Assembly (NCBI GenBank): GCA_964435115.1 | Contig: CAYSYM010000016.1 | Location: 1-64,000, forward strand | Direction: 5' to 3' | Length of the DNA stretch: 64,000 nt | Origin: CAYSYM01 sp964435115 | GTDB lineage: Bacteria > Chloroflexota > UBA6077 > CF-72 | Shown here: piece by piece, positions 8,166 to 16,030 of the stretch | How the letters are laid out: each line of letters begins with the position of its first letter | Position numbering within the stretch: position 1 is the first letter of the stretch | Notes under the pieces: model-generated | Databases searched by the model: none | Seen by the model: the letters and a program-made list of their open reading frames with translations, nothing else | What the model was told of the DNA's origin: nothing | Made by a program: the position numbers and the translations under genes

Positions 8166-9526
8166 ACCTCGTCCTGGTCACCCCGGCCCCGGCCGCGCTG
8201 GTCGCGATCGGCCTGCTGGCGGTCGGGGCGACGGTCGTCTTGCTCGCCACCAGGCCGCTCTCCACCCGCCCGGCCGCCGCCACGCTGGTTGCTCTGCCGT
8301 TCGTCGTGGCCGCCGCGGGCGCCGGCTGGTGGGCAGGCGGTGGGCCAGCCCCGGCGGTGGTGGCCCTCTCGGCGGTAGCCGCAGTGGCGCTCCTGCTCGC
8401 GCCGCTGCTCGAGCTGCAGGAGCCGCCGCACGTCGTGGAGACGACCGCGCTGCTCCTCCTCGGGACTGGGGGTGCGATCGCTCTGGCCAACGCCGCCGAC
8501 CTCGTCCAGGCGGTGGTCGGCCTCGAGACGCTGGCGCTGAGCGGCGTCACCCTGGTGGCGCTCAGCCGCGGGGACCAGCCCCTGGAGGCCGCGTTCAAGT
8601 ACTTCATCCTCGGCGGCATCTCGCTGGCCGGTCTGCTCTTCGGCGTGGGCCTCGTCTACCTAGGGACCGGCGCGTTCGCGTTCCCTACCGCCGCCCAGGT
8701 GTCCAGCAGCGGCCTGGTCCTCGCCGGCGTGGTGCTGGTGGCGCTCGGCTTCGCCTTCGAGCTGGCGATCTTCCCGTTCCACTGGGGCGCGCTTGACGCC
8801 TACACCGCGGCCGCGCCGGGCCTGGCAGGCTTCGTGATGAGCGCCAGCAAGCTCGCCGCGGCGTACGCGCTCGGCCAGCTCGTCGTCGCCACCGGGGCGC
8901 CGATTGCTCAGCTCCTCGTCTGGGTCGGCGTGCTCACCATCGTCTGGGGCACGTTCGGCGCGCTCGCACAGCGGAACCTGCGGCGCATGCTGGCCTACTC
9001 GGCCATCACGCACGCCGGCTTCGTCGCGCTGGCGGTGGGCGCAGGCCCGCAGGGACCGGCCACCGCCGCCTTCTACACCACCGTCTACGCTGCCATGGCG
9101 CTGCTCGTCTTCGCCGCGCTCGCCGGCCGCGGCACCGGCCTCCATGCGTTCGACGAGGTGGCGGGCGAAGGACTGGGCCCGGTGCGCGCCGCGGCGCTCG
9201 CGCTGGGCCTCTTCTCGCTCAGCGGCATCCCGCCAACGCCTGGCTTCTGGGCCAAGCTCGCCGTCCTCGTGGTTGCCTGGCAGCAGGTTGGCCCGCTGGC
9301 GACGCTCGTCGCCGCGGCCGGGGGCGTCTTCAGCGTCCTGTACTACCTCCGGCCGATCCCCGACCTGCTGGCCGCCCTGCGTGCCCCCGGCCCGGGAGGG
9401 CTGCCACGCGCGGCGGCAGCCCTCCCCGTGCCCGGGATCCTTGTCGCGGCGATCGTGGTCGTCACGTTCGGGCTGTTCCCCGGCCTCGCCTGGGTGCTCG
9501 CCGCCGTGTTACCACGCGGCGGCTGA
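8162..9526 (+). CDS. nuoN: NADH-quinone oxidoreductase subunit N (antiporter-like)
   Basis: A 454-residue membrane subunit (ND2 type) with about 13-14 hydrophobic segments. Conserved elements are VVGLETLALSG (helix-5 Glu kept), AAFKYFILGGISLAG (helix-7 Lys), SKLAAAYAL, RNLRRMLAYSAITHAGF and LFSLSGIPPTPGFWAK. The start is GTG at 8162, overlapping nuoL by 4 bp, so the L-N junction is seamless and no nuoM remnant is left between. NuoM was considered, but the FKYFILG and SLSGIPPTPGF motifs are typical of NuoN. It ends the operon; the next genes are on the other strand. Confidence 0.9.
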   Translation: MNLVLVTPAPAALVAIGLLAVGATVVLLATRPLSTRPAAATLVALPFVVAAAGAGWWAGGGPAPAVVALSAVAAVALLLAPLLELQEPPHVVETTALLLLGTGGAIALANAADLVQAVVGLETLALSGVTLVALSRGDQPLEAAFKYFILGGISLAGLLFGVGLVYLGTGAFAFPTAAQVSSSGLVLAGVVLVALGFAFELAIFPFHWGALDAYTAAAPGLAGFVMSASKLAAAYALGQLVVATGAPIAQLLVWVGVLTIVWGTFGALAQRNLRRMLAYSAITHAGFVALAVGAGPQGPATAAFYTTVYAAMALLVFAALAGRGTGLHAFDEVAGEGLGPVRAAALALGLFSLSGIPPTPGFWAKLAVLVVAWQQVGPLATLVAAAGGVFSVLYYLRPIPDLLAALRAPGPGGLPRAAAALPVPGILVAAIVVVTFGLFPGLAWVLAAVLPRGG

Positions 9527-9557
9527 GCGCGGCGGGCGCCGGGCACCCCGACGCGGC

Positions 9558-10013
9558 TCACGAGCGGCGCAGGCCTGAGCCGACGCGTCCTTCGGCGAGA
9601 TCTTTGAAGCGCTGCAGGTCCTCCTCGAGCATCTTGTCCGGATTCTGCAGGAGGCGCGCGGCGGCTTCGCCCATCGCTCCGCCCGGTGGCTCGGCCCACT
9701 GCATGATCACGTGGACCTCGGTGTTGTCCGCCAGCTCGCGGAAGGTGACGGCCCCGGTGGTCTGCATCGAGCCGGCCACCGAGTTCCAGCCAATCGCCCG
9801 GTTCGGCTCGTCCTGGGTCAGCTCGGCCTCGTACTCGACCGTCGTCCCCAGCGGGCCGCGCAGCTTCCAGTGCGAGCGTGTCCCCTGCGGGTCGAGCAGG
9901 TGGACCTCCTCCACATGCTCCATGAAGCGGGGGAAGTTCTCGAAGTTGCGCCAGAACTGGTAGACCTCGGAGACGGGCGCCTTCACCCGGATCGATTTCT
10001 CCACGCGTTGCAT
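9558..10013 (-). CDS. SRPBCC-fold protein (cyclase/dehydrase, COQ10-like)
   Basis: A 151-residue protein of the START/SRPBCC ligand-binding fold. The N-terminal strand and helix EKSIRVKAPVSEVYQFWRNFENFPRFM is the hallmark of the polyketide cyclase/dehydrase and coenzyme Q-binding COQ10 group. The long C-terminal helix (LLQNPDKMLEEDLQRFKDLAE) closes the fold. It lies downstream of NDH-2 on the same strand, 79 bp away, so a role with quinone or another hydrophobic ligand is plausible but inferred. It is convergent with nuoN (31 bp between stops). Confidence 0.8.
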   Translation of the reverse strand: MQRVEKSIRVKAPVSEVYQFWRNFENFPRFMEHVEEVHLLDPQGTRSHWKLRGPLGTTVEYEAELTQDEPNRAIGWNSVAGSMQTTGAVTFRELADNTEVHVIMQWAEPPGGAMGEAAARLLQNPDKMLEEDLQRFKDLAEGRVGSGLRRS

Positions 10014-10092
10014 CGTCGGTCTCGTCCTCCCAACCTGAGGTGGTGCAGGATCGACGGGGGCAAGATGCGTGCCCGCGCCAGCCGCCCGGCCT

Positions 10093-11493
10093 TCACCGCG
10101 TCCCGCGAGACCCGGCCCGTCGGCGTTCCTCCTTCCACGGGCCCGTGATCAAGCGCGCGCCCCGTTCCCAGGTCAGGTACGACCACGTCCACTTGAACAT
10201 CACGAGCAGCCGATTGTCGAAGCCGATCAGCCACACGATGTGCACGAACAGCCAGGCTAGCCAGGCCACGAGACCCGAGAGGCGCAGGCGGCCGAGCTCG
10301 GCGATCGCGGCGGCGCGGCCGATGGTGGCCATCGTCCCCCGGTTCACGTAGCGGAACATCGCCCGCGGCTGGCCCTGGACGGTGCGCCAGATGTTGTCGG
10401 CCGCGGCTTCCCCTTCCTGGATGGCCACCGGCGCCAGGCCAGGTAGCGGCTTGCCGTCCGGCCCGGCCAGCGCGGCGAGGTCGCCCACCACGTAGACCTC
10501 CGGGTGCCCGGGCAGGGTCAGGTCGGGCTCCACCGGCACCCGCCCCAGGCGGTCGGTCGGCACGCCGAGCGTCCGGCCCAGGGGCGAGGCGGCCACTCCG
10601 GCCGCCCACAGCGCCGTCCGGGTGGAGAGCGTCTCGTCGCCCACCCGCACCGCGTCCGGCGTCACGGCTGTCACCAGCGCGCGCACCCGTACGTCCACCC
10701 CGAGCCGGCGCAGGGCGTGTTCGGCCTTGCGCCCCAGCCGCTCGTCGAATGTGGGCAGGATGCGTGCGCCGCCTTCGAGCAGGATCACCCGGGCCTGGGT
10801 CGGATCGATGGCACGGAAGTCGCGCGCGACGGTGTGGCGGGCGATCTCGGCGATCGCGCCGGCCAGCTCGACCCCGGTTGGGCCACCGCCCACGACCACG
10901 AAGGTCAGCAGCGCCTGGCGCTCGGCCGGGTCCGGCTCGCGCTCGGCGCGCTCGAAGGCGAGCAGGATGCGGCCGCGAATGTCGAGCGCATCCTCCAGTG
11001 ACTTCAGCCCGGGCGCTAACGGCTCCCACTCGGCGTGGCCGAAGTACGAGTGGCGTGCGCCGGGCGCCAGGATCAGGTAGTCGTACTCCAGCGCGCCGCT
11101 GGGCGCGAGCAGCACGCGCCGGTTTGCCAGGTCGACCGACCGCACCTCGCCCAGCAGCACACGCGCCTGGCGGTACCGGCGCAGGATGCCGCGGATCGGC
11201 TCGGCAATGTCCCCCGGCGAGAGCGCGGCGGTCGCCACCTGGTAGAGGAGGGGCTGGAAGAGGTGGTAGTTCCGCCGGTCGACCAGGGTGACCCGGAGCG
11301 GGTGGCGCGCCAGGCGGCGCGCCGCGTACAGGCCGCCAAACCCTCCGCCGACGACCACCACGTGCGGCTGGCGCCCCGGCAGAGGGCTGCGCCCGCCGGC
11401 GGGCGCGCGGCTCTCGGCGTGGGCCACGGCGTGGCCGCGTCCTGTCGTGGCGCGCTCGCGTCGGACGGGAGCTGGGTTGTCCGGCACGGCCAC
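10093..11493 (-). CDS. ndh: Type II NADH dehydrogenase (NDH-2, FAD-dependent)
   Basis: A 466-residue monotopic flavoenzyme that transfers electrons from NADH to quinone without pumping. The FAD Rossmann motif VVVVGGGFGGLYAARRL is near residue 46, and the second dinucleotide motif VVVGGGPTGVELAG is near 200. A C-terminal amphipathic region (WLAWLFVHIVWLIGF) resembles the membrane-anchoring helices of NDH-2. The first about 43 residues are Arg/Ala/Pro-rich and not conserved. The GTG at 11493 is therefore provisional, with GAGG just upstream. It gives the cell a non-pumping bypass beside complex I. Confidence 0.88.
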   Translation of the reverse strand: MAVPDNPAPVRRERATTGRGHAVAHAESRAPAGGRSPLPGRQPHVVVVGGGFGGLYAARRLARHPLRVTLVDRRNYHLFQPLLYQVATAALSPGDIAEPIRGILRRYRQARVLLGEVRSVDLANRRVLLAPSGALEYDYLILAPGARHSYFGHAEWEPLAPGLKSLEDALDIRGRILLAFERAEREPDPAERQALLTFVVVGGGPTGVELAGAIAEIARHTVARDFRAIDPTQARVILLEGGARILPTFDERLGRKAEHALRRLGVDVRVRALVTAVTPDAVRVGDETLSTRTALWAAGVAASPLGRTLGVPTDRLGRVPVEPDLTLPGHPEVYVVGDLAALAGPDGKPLPGLAPVAIQEGEAAADNIWRTVQGQPRAMFRYVNRGTMATIGRAAAIAELGRLRLSGLVAWLAWLFVHIVWLIGFDNRLLVMFKWTWSYLTWERGARLITGPWKEERRRAGSRGTR

Positions 11494-11628
11494 ACCTCAT
11501 TCCACCCGGTCCGACTGGGCACGACAGAGCCGCTGGCACGCGACGTCCGGCATCGGCCCGTGCCTGGCACGGCTCCTGCACCCTGCTTCCCTGGCTACGC
11601 AGGGACCGGCGAGCGCTCCCGCAATCCC

Positions 11629-12141
11629 ATGGCTCACACCCGCCACGTTACCACTCGCAGCCCCCGCTACGCGCTCGGGAGCGCCGATGCCGCGACCGCG
11701 CGGGTGGTGGTGCTGCTCCTCCTGGTCGTACCCGTGCTCGTGGCCGTGGTGCTCGTCTCGGTGCAGCCTCGGGACGCGTCGGAGACGGCCAGGCAGATCG
11801 CCAGCTTCAACCCGCGCAGCCTCTTCTCGGAGGAGGGTCGGCGTTTCCTCCCGCCGCCCGTGGCCGCGATCCCGCCCGAGCAGGACGCCGGCCCGCCGGT
11901 GCCGGCGGCGGGCGAGCCAGCGGCGAACGCCGCCCGGGTGAAGGTGGCGGACACCGGAGGGGTCGGTGCCGTGCTGCGGGCGGCGCCGCGGACGGGGCGC
12001 CAGGTCGCGGCCCTGCGGGACGGACAAGTCCTGGAGGTCCTCGAGCGCCAGGCCGTCGACGACGACGTCTGGCTGCGCGTGCGGACCCAGAATGGCGTCG
12101 AGGGGTGGGTCTACGGCCGCCTGGTGGGGCCGGCCGACTGA
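11629..12141 (+). CDS. Membrane-anchored SH3b-domain protein
   Basis: A 170-residue protein with one transmembrane helix near residues 25-45 (VVVLLLLVVPVLVAVVLVSV). A Pro/Ala-rich linker follows, then a bacterial SH3 domain at about 98-167 ending VWLRVRTQNGVEGWVYGRLV, the typical closing strands. Such domains often bind cell-wall peptides; the target is unknown here. The ATG at 11629 is used because the frame is open far upstream over the NDH-2 gene without sense. It is divergent from NDH-2 across a 135-bp gap. Confidence 0.75.
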   Translation: MAHTRHVTTRSPRYALGSADAATARVVVLLLLVVPVLVAVVLVSVQPRDASETARQIASFNPRSLFSEEGRRFLPPPVAAIPPEQDAGPPVPAAGEPAANAARVKVADTGGVGAVLRAAPRTGRQVAALRDGQVLEVLERQAVDDDVWLRVRTQNGVEGWVYGRLVGPAD

Positions 12142-12513
12142 GCGCTGCGGGCGTCCCTCGCCCGGGACGCAGGCTGTGGGCCGCAGCGGCGCGGAGGCGT
12201 GACTCCCCTCGGCCCACGGGGCGCGACGGTGCGCGGCACCCGTCATCTGGGCTGGGAATAGCCCCCCGCTGGCCTTGTGTTGAAGCTAGTGGCGGCGCAA
12301 AATAGCGCGCTCACGCGCCGGCTCGACGGATGTAACGCAGACGGGACGGCCTTCGTTCACCCGAGGCGACGCGGTTGGAGGACTATAGGGCAGGCGGCGC
12401 CCGGCCGACTCTGAAAGGGACCCCGATCCGGGAGCCTGATGGCAGCAAGACCGGCGCTCCGCTGGGTGAGCTGCTCGGGCTGGACTCCACGGATTCGGGC
12501 AACCCGCGAGAGG

Positions 12514-12541
12514 TTGACGGCTGCGGGCGGCGTGGTACGAT
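12514..12541 (+). promoter_or_regulatory. Sigma-70-type promoter for the sigma-factor gene
   Basis: TTGACG at 12514-12519 and TACGAT at 12536-12541 are separated by 16 bp. This is the best -35/-10 pair in the gap. Transcription would begin near 12548, giving a leader of about 130 nt before the GTG at 12677, with an intrinsic terminator inside the leader. Confidence 0.65.
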
Positions 12542-12588
12542 GGATGTAGTACGCACGTCCGCCGTGGCGCCAGCGTTGTTCGCGGCCA

Positions 12589-12637
12589 GGCGGTGAGGCA
12601 TTGCCGCCCGAGCCACCGGTGGTTGGGCGGTTTTTTT
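12589..12637 (+). terminator. Intrinsic terminator with competing antiterminator-like hairpin
   Basis: CCGCCC (12604-12609) pairs with GGGCGG (12625-12630) around the self-complementary CCACCGGTGG (12613-12622), followed by seven T (12631-12637). This is a textbook Rho-independent terminator, lying 40 bp upstream of a start codon rather than after a gene. GGCGG at 12589-12593 can instead pair with CCGCC at 12604-12608, which would break the terminator stem. The arrangement resembles transcription attenuation. Confidence 0.8.
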
Positions 12638-12676
12638 GACCCCGAGGTGACACGGGGTGAGGGGTAATGGAGCACA

Positions 12677-13738
12677 GTGAGCATCGATCTTCTGCACGAG
12701 AACGAGGAGCTGCTTAGCGGCGCGCTGGCCGAGGCGGTCGACGCCGAGTCCGAGACGATCGGCGAGAGCGAGGCGAGCACGGGCGGGCCGATCAACCGGT
12801 TCGGCCTGCTCTCCGAGGAGCTCTCGGGTGGCGCCGGGGCGATGTACCTGCGCGAGATCGCCCACCACGAGCTGCTGACCGCGCAGGAGGAAGTCTCGCT
12901 CGCGCAGCGGCTGGAAGCCGGCAAGGCGGCGCTGAAGGAGCTGGCGACGGCCGGCGTCGAGTTGGGCGCCGCCCGGCGCGACGAGCTGGAGCGAGTGGCC
13001 GAGGACGGGGAGAAGGCGCGGCGGCGCCTGATCGAGTGCAACCTGCGCCTGGTCGTCTCCGTCGCGCGGCGGTACCTGGGCCGCGGTCTGTCCTTCCTGG
13101 ACCTCGTCCAGGAAGGCAACATCGGCCTGCAGATCGGCGTGGAGAAGTACGACTGGCGGCGAGGGTTCCGCTTCAGCACCTACGTCTACTGGTGGATCCG
13201 GCAGGCGGTCACCCGCGCTATCGCCGACCAGAGTCGCACGATCCGCCTGCCGGTGCACGTGACGGAGTTCCTCACCAAGACGGCGCGGGCTGAGCGTGAG
13301 CTGGCGGCCGAGCTGGGTCGCGAGCCCAGCGTGGACGAGGTGGCACAGTATCTGGACATCGATCCGGAGCGCATCAACGAGGCGCGGCGAGCGGCGCGCA
13401 TGCCGCTCTCGCTGGAGACGCCGCTCGGCGAAGACGGCGAGCTGACCCGGGGCGACCTGATCGGCGACGAGACGGCGGCCGAAGCGGCACGCGAGTCGGC
13501 TGAGGCGAACGACCTCTCGGAGCGGCTCGAAGGCGCCCTGGACGAGCTGCACCCGCGCGAGCGCCAGGTGCTCCGGCTGCGGTTCGGCTTGGACCGCGGC
13601 CACGAGCGCACGCTGGGCGAGGTGGGCGAGGAGCTGGGGGTCAGTCGCGAGCGCATCCGCCAGATCGAAGCCGAGGCGCTGGCGAAGCTGCGGCGCATGC
13701 CGCGTCTGCGCCGCGAGCTGCTGGAGTACGTGAGCTAG
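12677..13738 (+). CDS. sigA: RNA polymerase sigma factor, sigma-70 family (primary or primary-like)
   Basis: A 353-residue sigma factor. Region 1.2 (MYLREIAHHELLTAQEEVSLAQRLEAG) is near 56-82. Region 2 (RRLIECNLRLVVSVARRYLGRGLSFLDLVQEGN, then RGFRFSTYVYWWIRQAVTRAI) is at about 118-180, region 3 at about 190-245, and region 4 with the helix-turn-helix (TLGEVGEELGVSRERIRQIEAEAL) near 315-340. The melting region keeps YWWIRQA but has LQIGVEKYDWRRGF where most primary factors have MRAVEKFDYRRGY. There is no long region 1.1. It could be the housekeeping factor or a group 2 paralogue. The GTG at 12677 has GGAG four bases upstream. Confidence 0.9.
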   Translation: MSIDLLHENEELLSGALAEAVDAESETIGESEASTGGPINRFGLLSEELSGGAGAMYLREIAHHELLTAQEEVSLAQRLEAGKAALKELATAGVELGAARRDELERVAEDGEKARRRLIECNLRLVVSVARRYLGRGLSFLDLVQEGNIGLQIGVEKYDWRRGFRFSTYVYWWIRQAVTRAIADQSRTIRLPVHVTEFLTKTARAERELAAELGREPSVDEVAQYLDIDPERINEARRAARMPLSLETPLGEDGELTRGDLIGDETAAEAARESAEANDLSERLEGALDELHPRERQVLRLRFGLDRGHERTLGEVGEELGVSRERIRQIEAEALAKLRRMPRLRRELLEYVS

Positions 13739-13765
13739 ACGCCAGACCGGCCCTCAGGAGGCAGG

Positions 13766-13790
13766 AAGGGCGGTGAGAACCACCGCCCTT
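13766..13790 (+). terminator. Hairpin after the sigma-factor gene
   Basis: AAGGGCGGTG (13766-13775) and CACCGCCCTT (13781-13790) form a perfect 10-bp stem with a 5-nt loop, 28 bp after the sigma stop. There is no T-run on the plus strand. It lies between convergent transcription units and may serve both. Confidence 0.6.
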
Positions 13791-13841
13791 CGCTGTTGGG
13801 GCGCCCGGTCGCCGGCCGCGCCGGCGGGTGGGTGCGGGGGA

Positions 13842-14117
13842 TCACTCCGGCGCGTGCACGCGGTGCGGCGCCAGGCGTTCCTCGATCTGCAGCCGCGGCG
13901 CCACGTGCGGGTTGGGCCGGGTCCAGCCACGCGTCACGCGCCACTCGAGCCAGAGGGCGATGGGGCCGCCGACGAACACCATGAAGACGAGGAAGAAGAC
14001 GCCCCAGCTCACCGGGCTCCAGCCCGGTGTGTCGGCCCGCGCGCCGATGGCGATCGAGACGAGGAGCGAGACGAGCAGGCCGGCCGCCTGGATACGCGTC
14101 GCCGTCCGCGGCGTCAC
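13842..14117 (-). CDS. Small two-helix membrane protein in the TRAP operon
   Basis: A 91-residue protein with two hydrophobic segments, about 10-28 and 36-57 (SWGVFFLVFMVFVGGPIALWL), and a polar His/Arg/Pro-rich tail. The GTG start at 14117 abuts the dctM stop, so it is translated as the last gene of the TRAP operon. No family was recognised. It is too small for a DctQ subunit, which is already present. Confidence 0.6.
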   Translation of the reverse strand: MTPRTATRIQAAGLLVSLLVSIAIGARADTPGWSPVSWGVFFLVFMVFVGGPIALWLEWRVTRGWTRPNPHVAPRLQIEERLAPHRVHAPE

Positions 14118-14118
14118 G

Positions 14119-15450
14119 CTACAGCCCTCCGTAGAGCAGCCGCGGCAGCCACAGGCTGAGCTCGGGCACGTACGTGACGATCAGCAGGGCGGCCACCAGC
14201 ACCAGCATCCACGGCAGGGAGGCGCGCATGACCTGGTACAGCGACATCTTGGCGATGCCCGACGCTACGTACAGGTTGAGGCCGACTGGCGGAGTGATCA
14301 TGCCGATCTCCAGGTTGACCACGAAGACGATGCCCAGGTGGATCGGGTCGATCCCGACCTTCGTGGCGATGGGGTAGAAGATCGGCGCGAAGATCAGGAT
14401 GATGCTGCTCGCCTCCAGGAAGTCGCCGGCGAACAACAGGATGACGTTCATGAGCAGCAGGATCAGCCAGGGCGAGCTGGCGTACTTCAGCACCTCGGTC
14501 GCGATCCCCTCGGGGATGCGCTGGCTGGTGAGGAAGAAGCCGAAGAGGACGGCGTTGGTGATGATGAACATCAGCATGGCCGTCGTCTTGGCCGACTCGG
14601 CGAACACCTTCGGCAGGTCCGCCCAGGCCAGCTCGCGGTAGACGAACATGCCCACGACGAACGCCACCATGACGGCGACGGCGGCGGCCTCGGTGGGCGT
14701 GAAGATGGCGCCCGCTTCGAGGGCGATCGGCCCGAGGTTGAGGCTGAACGGGACGCCGTAGATGCCGCCGACGACGATGACCGGCAGCGTCAGCGCGGGC
14801 AGCGCCTCGCGCGTGGCCTCCCAGCGCTCGGCCCAGGAGGCGACCGTGCCACTGCGGTAGCCGCGCCGCCGCGCGACTATGTAGCTGGTGACGACCAGCA
14901 TCGAGGCCAGCAGGATGCCGGGCACGATGCCGGCGATGAAGAGCTTGCCCACGCTCTCGTTGGTCACGAACGCGAAGACGATCATCGGGATGCTGGGTGG
15001 GATGAGGATGCCCAGGCTGCCCGAGTTAGTCATGGAGCCTACCGCGTAGTTCCGGTCGTAGCCGGCCCGGAACATGGCCGGGATCATGATCCCGCCGATG
15101 GCGATCACGGTGGCCGGGCTCGAGCCCGAGATGGCGGCGAAGAGCGCCGAGGCGATGACGCCGGAGATGGCGAGCCCGCCGTAGAGGTGGCCCACGTAGG
15201 CCTGGGCGAACCCGACGAGGCGGCGGGCGACGCCCCCGGTCGTCATCAGGTTGCTGGCCAGGATGAAGAACGGAATCGCCATCAGTGGGAAGCTCTCGAT
15301 GCCCGTGTACAGCTTCTGGGCCACCTGGCTCACGTTGGCCGGGTTGGTCAGCAGGATGCCGACCGTGGAGGCGATCCCGAGCGAGAGGGCGATGGGCAGG
15401 CCAAGGACGAGCGAGAGCGCCATGACCCCGAAGACGAGCGGCGCGACCAT
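14119..15450 (-). CDS. dctM: TRAP transporter large permease (DctM)
   Basis: A 443-residue permease of the tripartite ATP-independent periplasmic family, with about 12 hydrophobic segments, that carries the substrate in symport with an ion. Typical stretches include FPLMAIPFFILASNLM, ISGSSPATVIAIGGIMIPAM, GSLGILIPPSIPMIVFAFV and IGMITPPVGLNLYVASGIA. The start is ATG at 15450, 4 bp after dctQ ends. Length is normal. The substrate is not readable from the sequence, but the neighbours suggest an organic acid. Confidence 0.95.
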   Translation of the reverse strand: MVAPLVFGVMALSLVLGLPIALSLGIASTVGILLTNPANVSQVAQKLYTGIESFPLMAIPFFILASNLMTTGGVARRLVGFAQAYVGHLYGGLAISGVIASALFAAISGSSPATVIAIGGIMIPAMFRAGYDRNYAVGSMTNSGSLGILIPPSIPMIVFAFVTNESVGKLFIAGIVPGILLASMLVVTSYIVARRRGYRSGTVASWAERWEATREALPALTLPVIVVGGIYGVPFSLNLGPIALEAGAIFTPTEAAAVAVMVAFVVGMFVYRELAWADLPKVFAESAKTTAMLMFIITNAVLFGFFLTSQRIPEGIATEVLKYASSPWLILLLMNVILLFAGDFLEASSIILIFAPIFYPIATKVGIDPIHLGIVFVVNLEIGMITPPVGLNLYVASGIAKMSLYQVMRASLPWMLVLVAALLIVTYVPELSLWLPRLLYGGL

Positions 15451-15454
15451 CGGG

Positions 15455-15985
15455 CTAGACCGGTAGCTCGTCCGCGGCGGCGGCCGTGGCCGGGTTGTGT
15501 CCGCCAGCCACCGCCGGCGGCAGCCGCCAGTAGCGGACGGCTGCCTGCACGAAGCGGAAGGCCATCATGAAGGCCGCCAGTGGGATGACGGCGTAGGTGG
15601 TCCAGGCCGGGATCTCGAGCTCCGGCGTCAGACGATTGGTGCGCATCTGGAACGAGACGAAGTCGACGCCCCAGACGCCCACCGCGAACACCCACACCGC
15701 GGACGCGAGCAGCGCCACGGTGGTCACGACGCGCGCGACGGGGCGCGGGAGCCGCTCGACGACGACGTCCACCCCGATGTGGACGCCTTCACGGACGCCC
15801 AGGCTGGCGCCCAGCATGGTCGCCCAGATCACCGAGACGATGGTGACCTCGTTGGCCCAGCCCAGCGAGCCACCGAAGATGTAGCGCTGGACGACCTCGA
15901 GGAAGGTCACCACCACGGCGACGGAGATCAGCGCTGTGGTGGCGACCTCCTCAAAGCGGCTCAGAACGCGGTCGAACAGAGCCAT
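15455..15985 (-). CDS. dctQ: TRAP transporter small permease (DctQ)
   Basis: A 176-residue four-helix protein. It shows the family pattern: first helix VATTALISVAVVVTFLEVVQRYIFG, then SLGWANEVTIVSVIWATMLGAS and REGVHIGVDVVVERLP. It pairs with DctM. It sits 45 bp downstream of the binding protein and 4 bp upstream of dctM. The C-terminus is Ala-rich and poorly conserved. Confidence 0.92.
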   Translation of the reverse strand: MALFDRVLSRFEEVATTALISVAVVVTFLEVVQRYIFGGSLGWANEVTIVSVIWATMLGASLGVREGVHIGVDVVVERLPRPVARVVTTVALLASAVWVFAVGVWGVDFVSFQMRTNRLTPELEIPAWTTYAVIPLAAFMMAFRFVQAAVRYWRLPPAVAGGHNPATAAAADELPV

Positions 15986-16030
15986 GGACCGCGGGGTGTC
16001 TGGGGGGTGGGGTGATCCGTCCCTCCCGGC

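Larger units (their letters stand above)
12142..12676 (+). other. 535-bp gap before the sigma-factor gene
   Basis: No coding region is convincing here; the short frame at 12375-12596 has no family resemblance or Shine-Dalgarno. What can be supported is a sigma-70-type promoter at 12514-12541 and a terminator with a competing hairpin at 12589-12637. No tRNA, tmRNA, SRP RNA or known riboswitch core was recognised by eye in 12142-12500. Confidence 0.6.

Noticed and set aside
8162..9526. The gene after nuoL being nuoM
   Set aside because: FKYFILGGISLAG, SLSGIPPTPGFWAK and the length fit NuoN; NuoM-specific motifs are not seen.
12331..12390. TGTAACG and GTTCACC upstream of the sigma gene with TATAGG downstream, as another array promoter
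   Set aside because: The two units are 24 bp apart and out of register, and neighbours do not match; a normal sigma-70 promoter lies closer to the gene.
12375..12596. 73-codon plus-strand frame before the sigma gene
   Set aside because: No Shine-Dalgarno, no family resemblance, and it overlaps the promoter.
13766..13790. Hairpin after the sigma gene as half of a CRISPR-like or attachment repeat
   Set aside because: Single copy; simple terminator position explains it.
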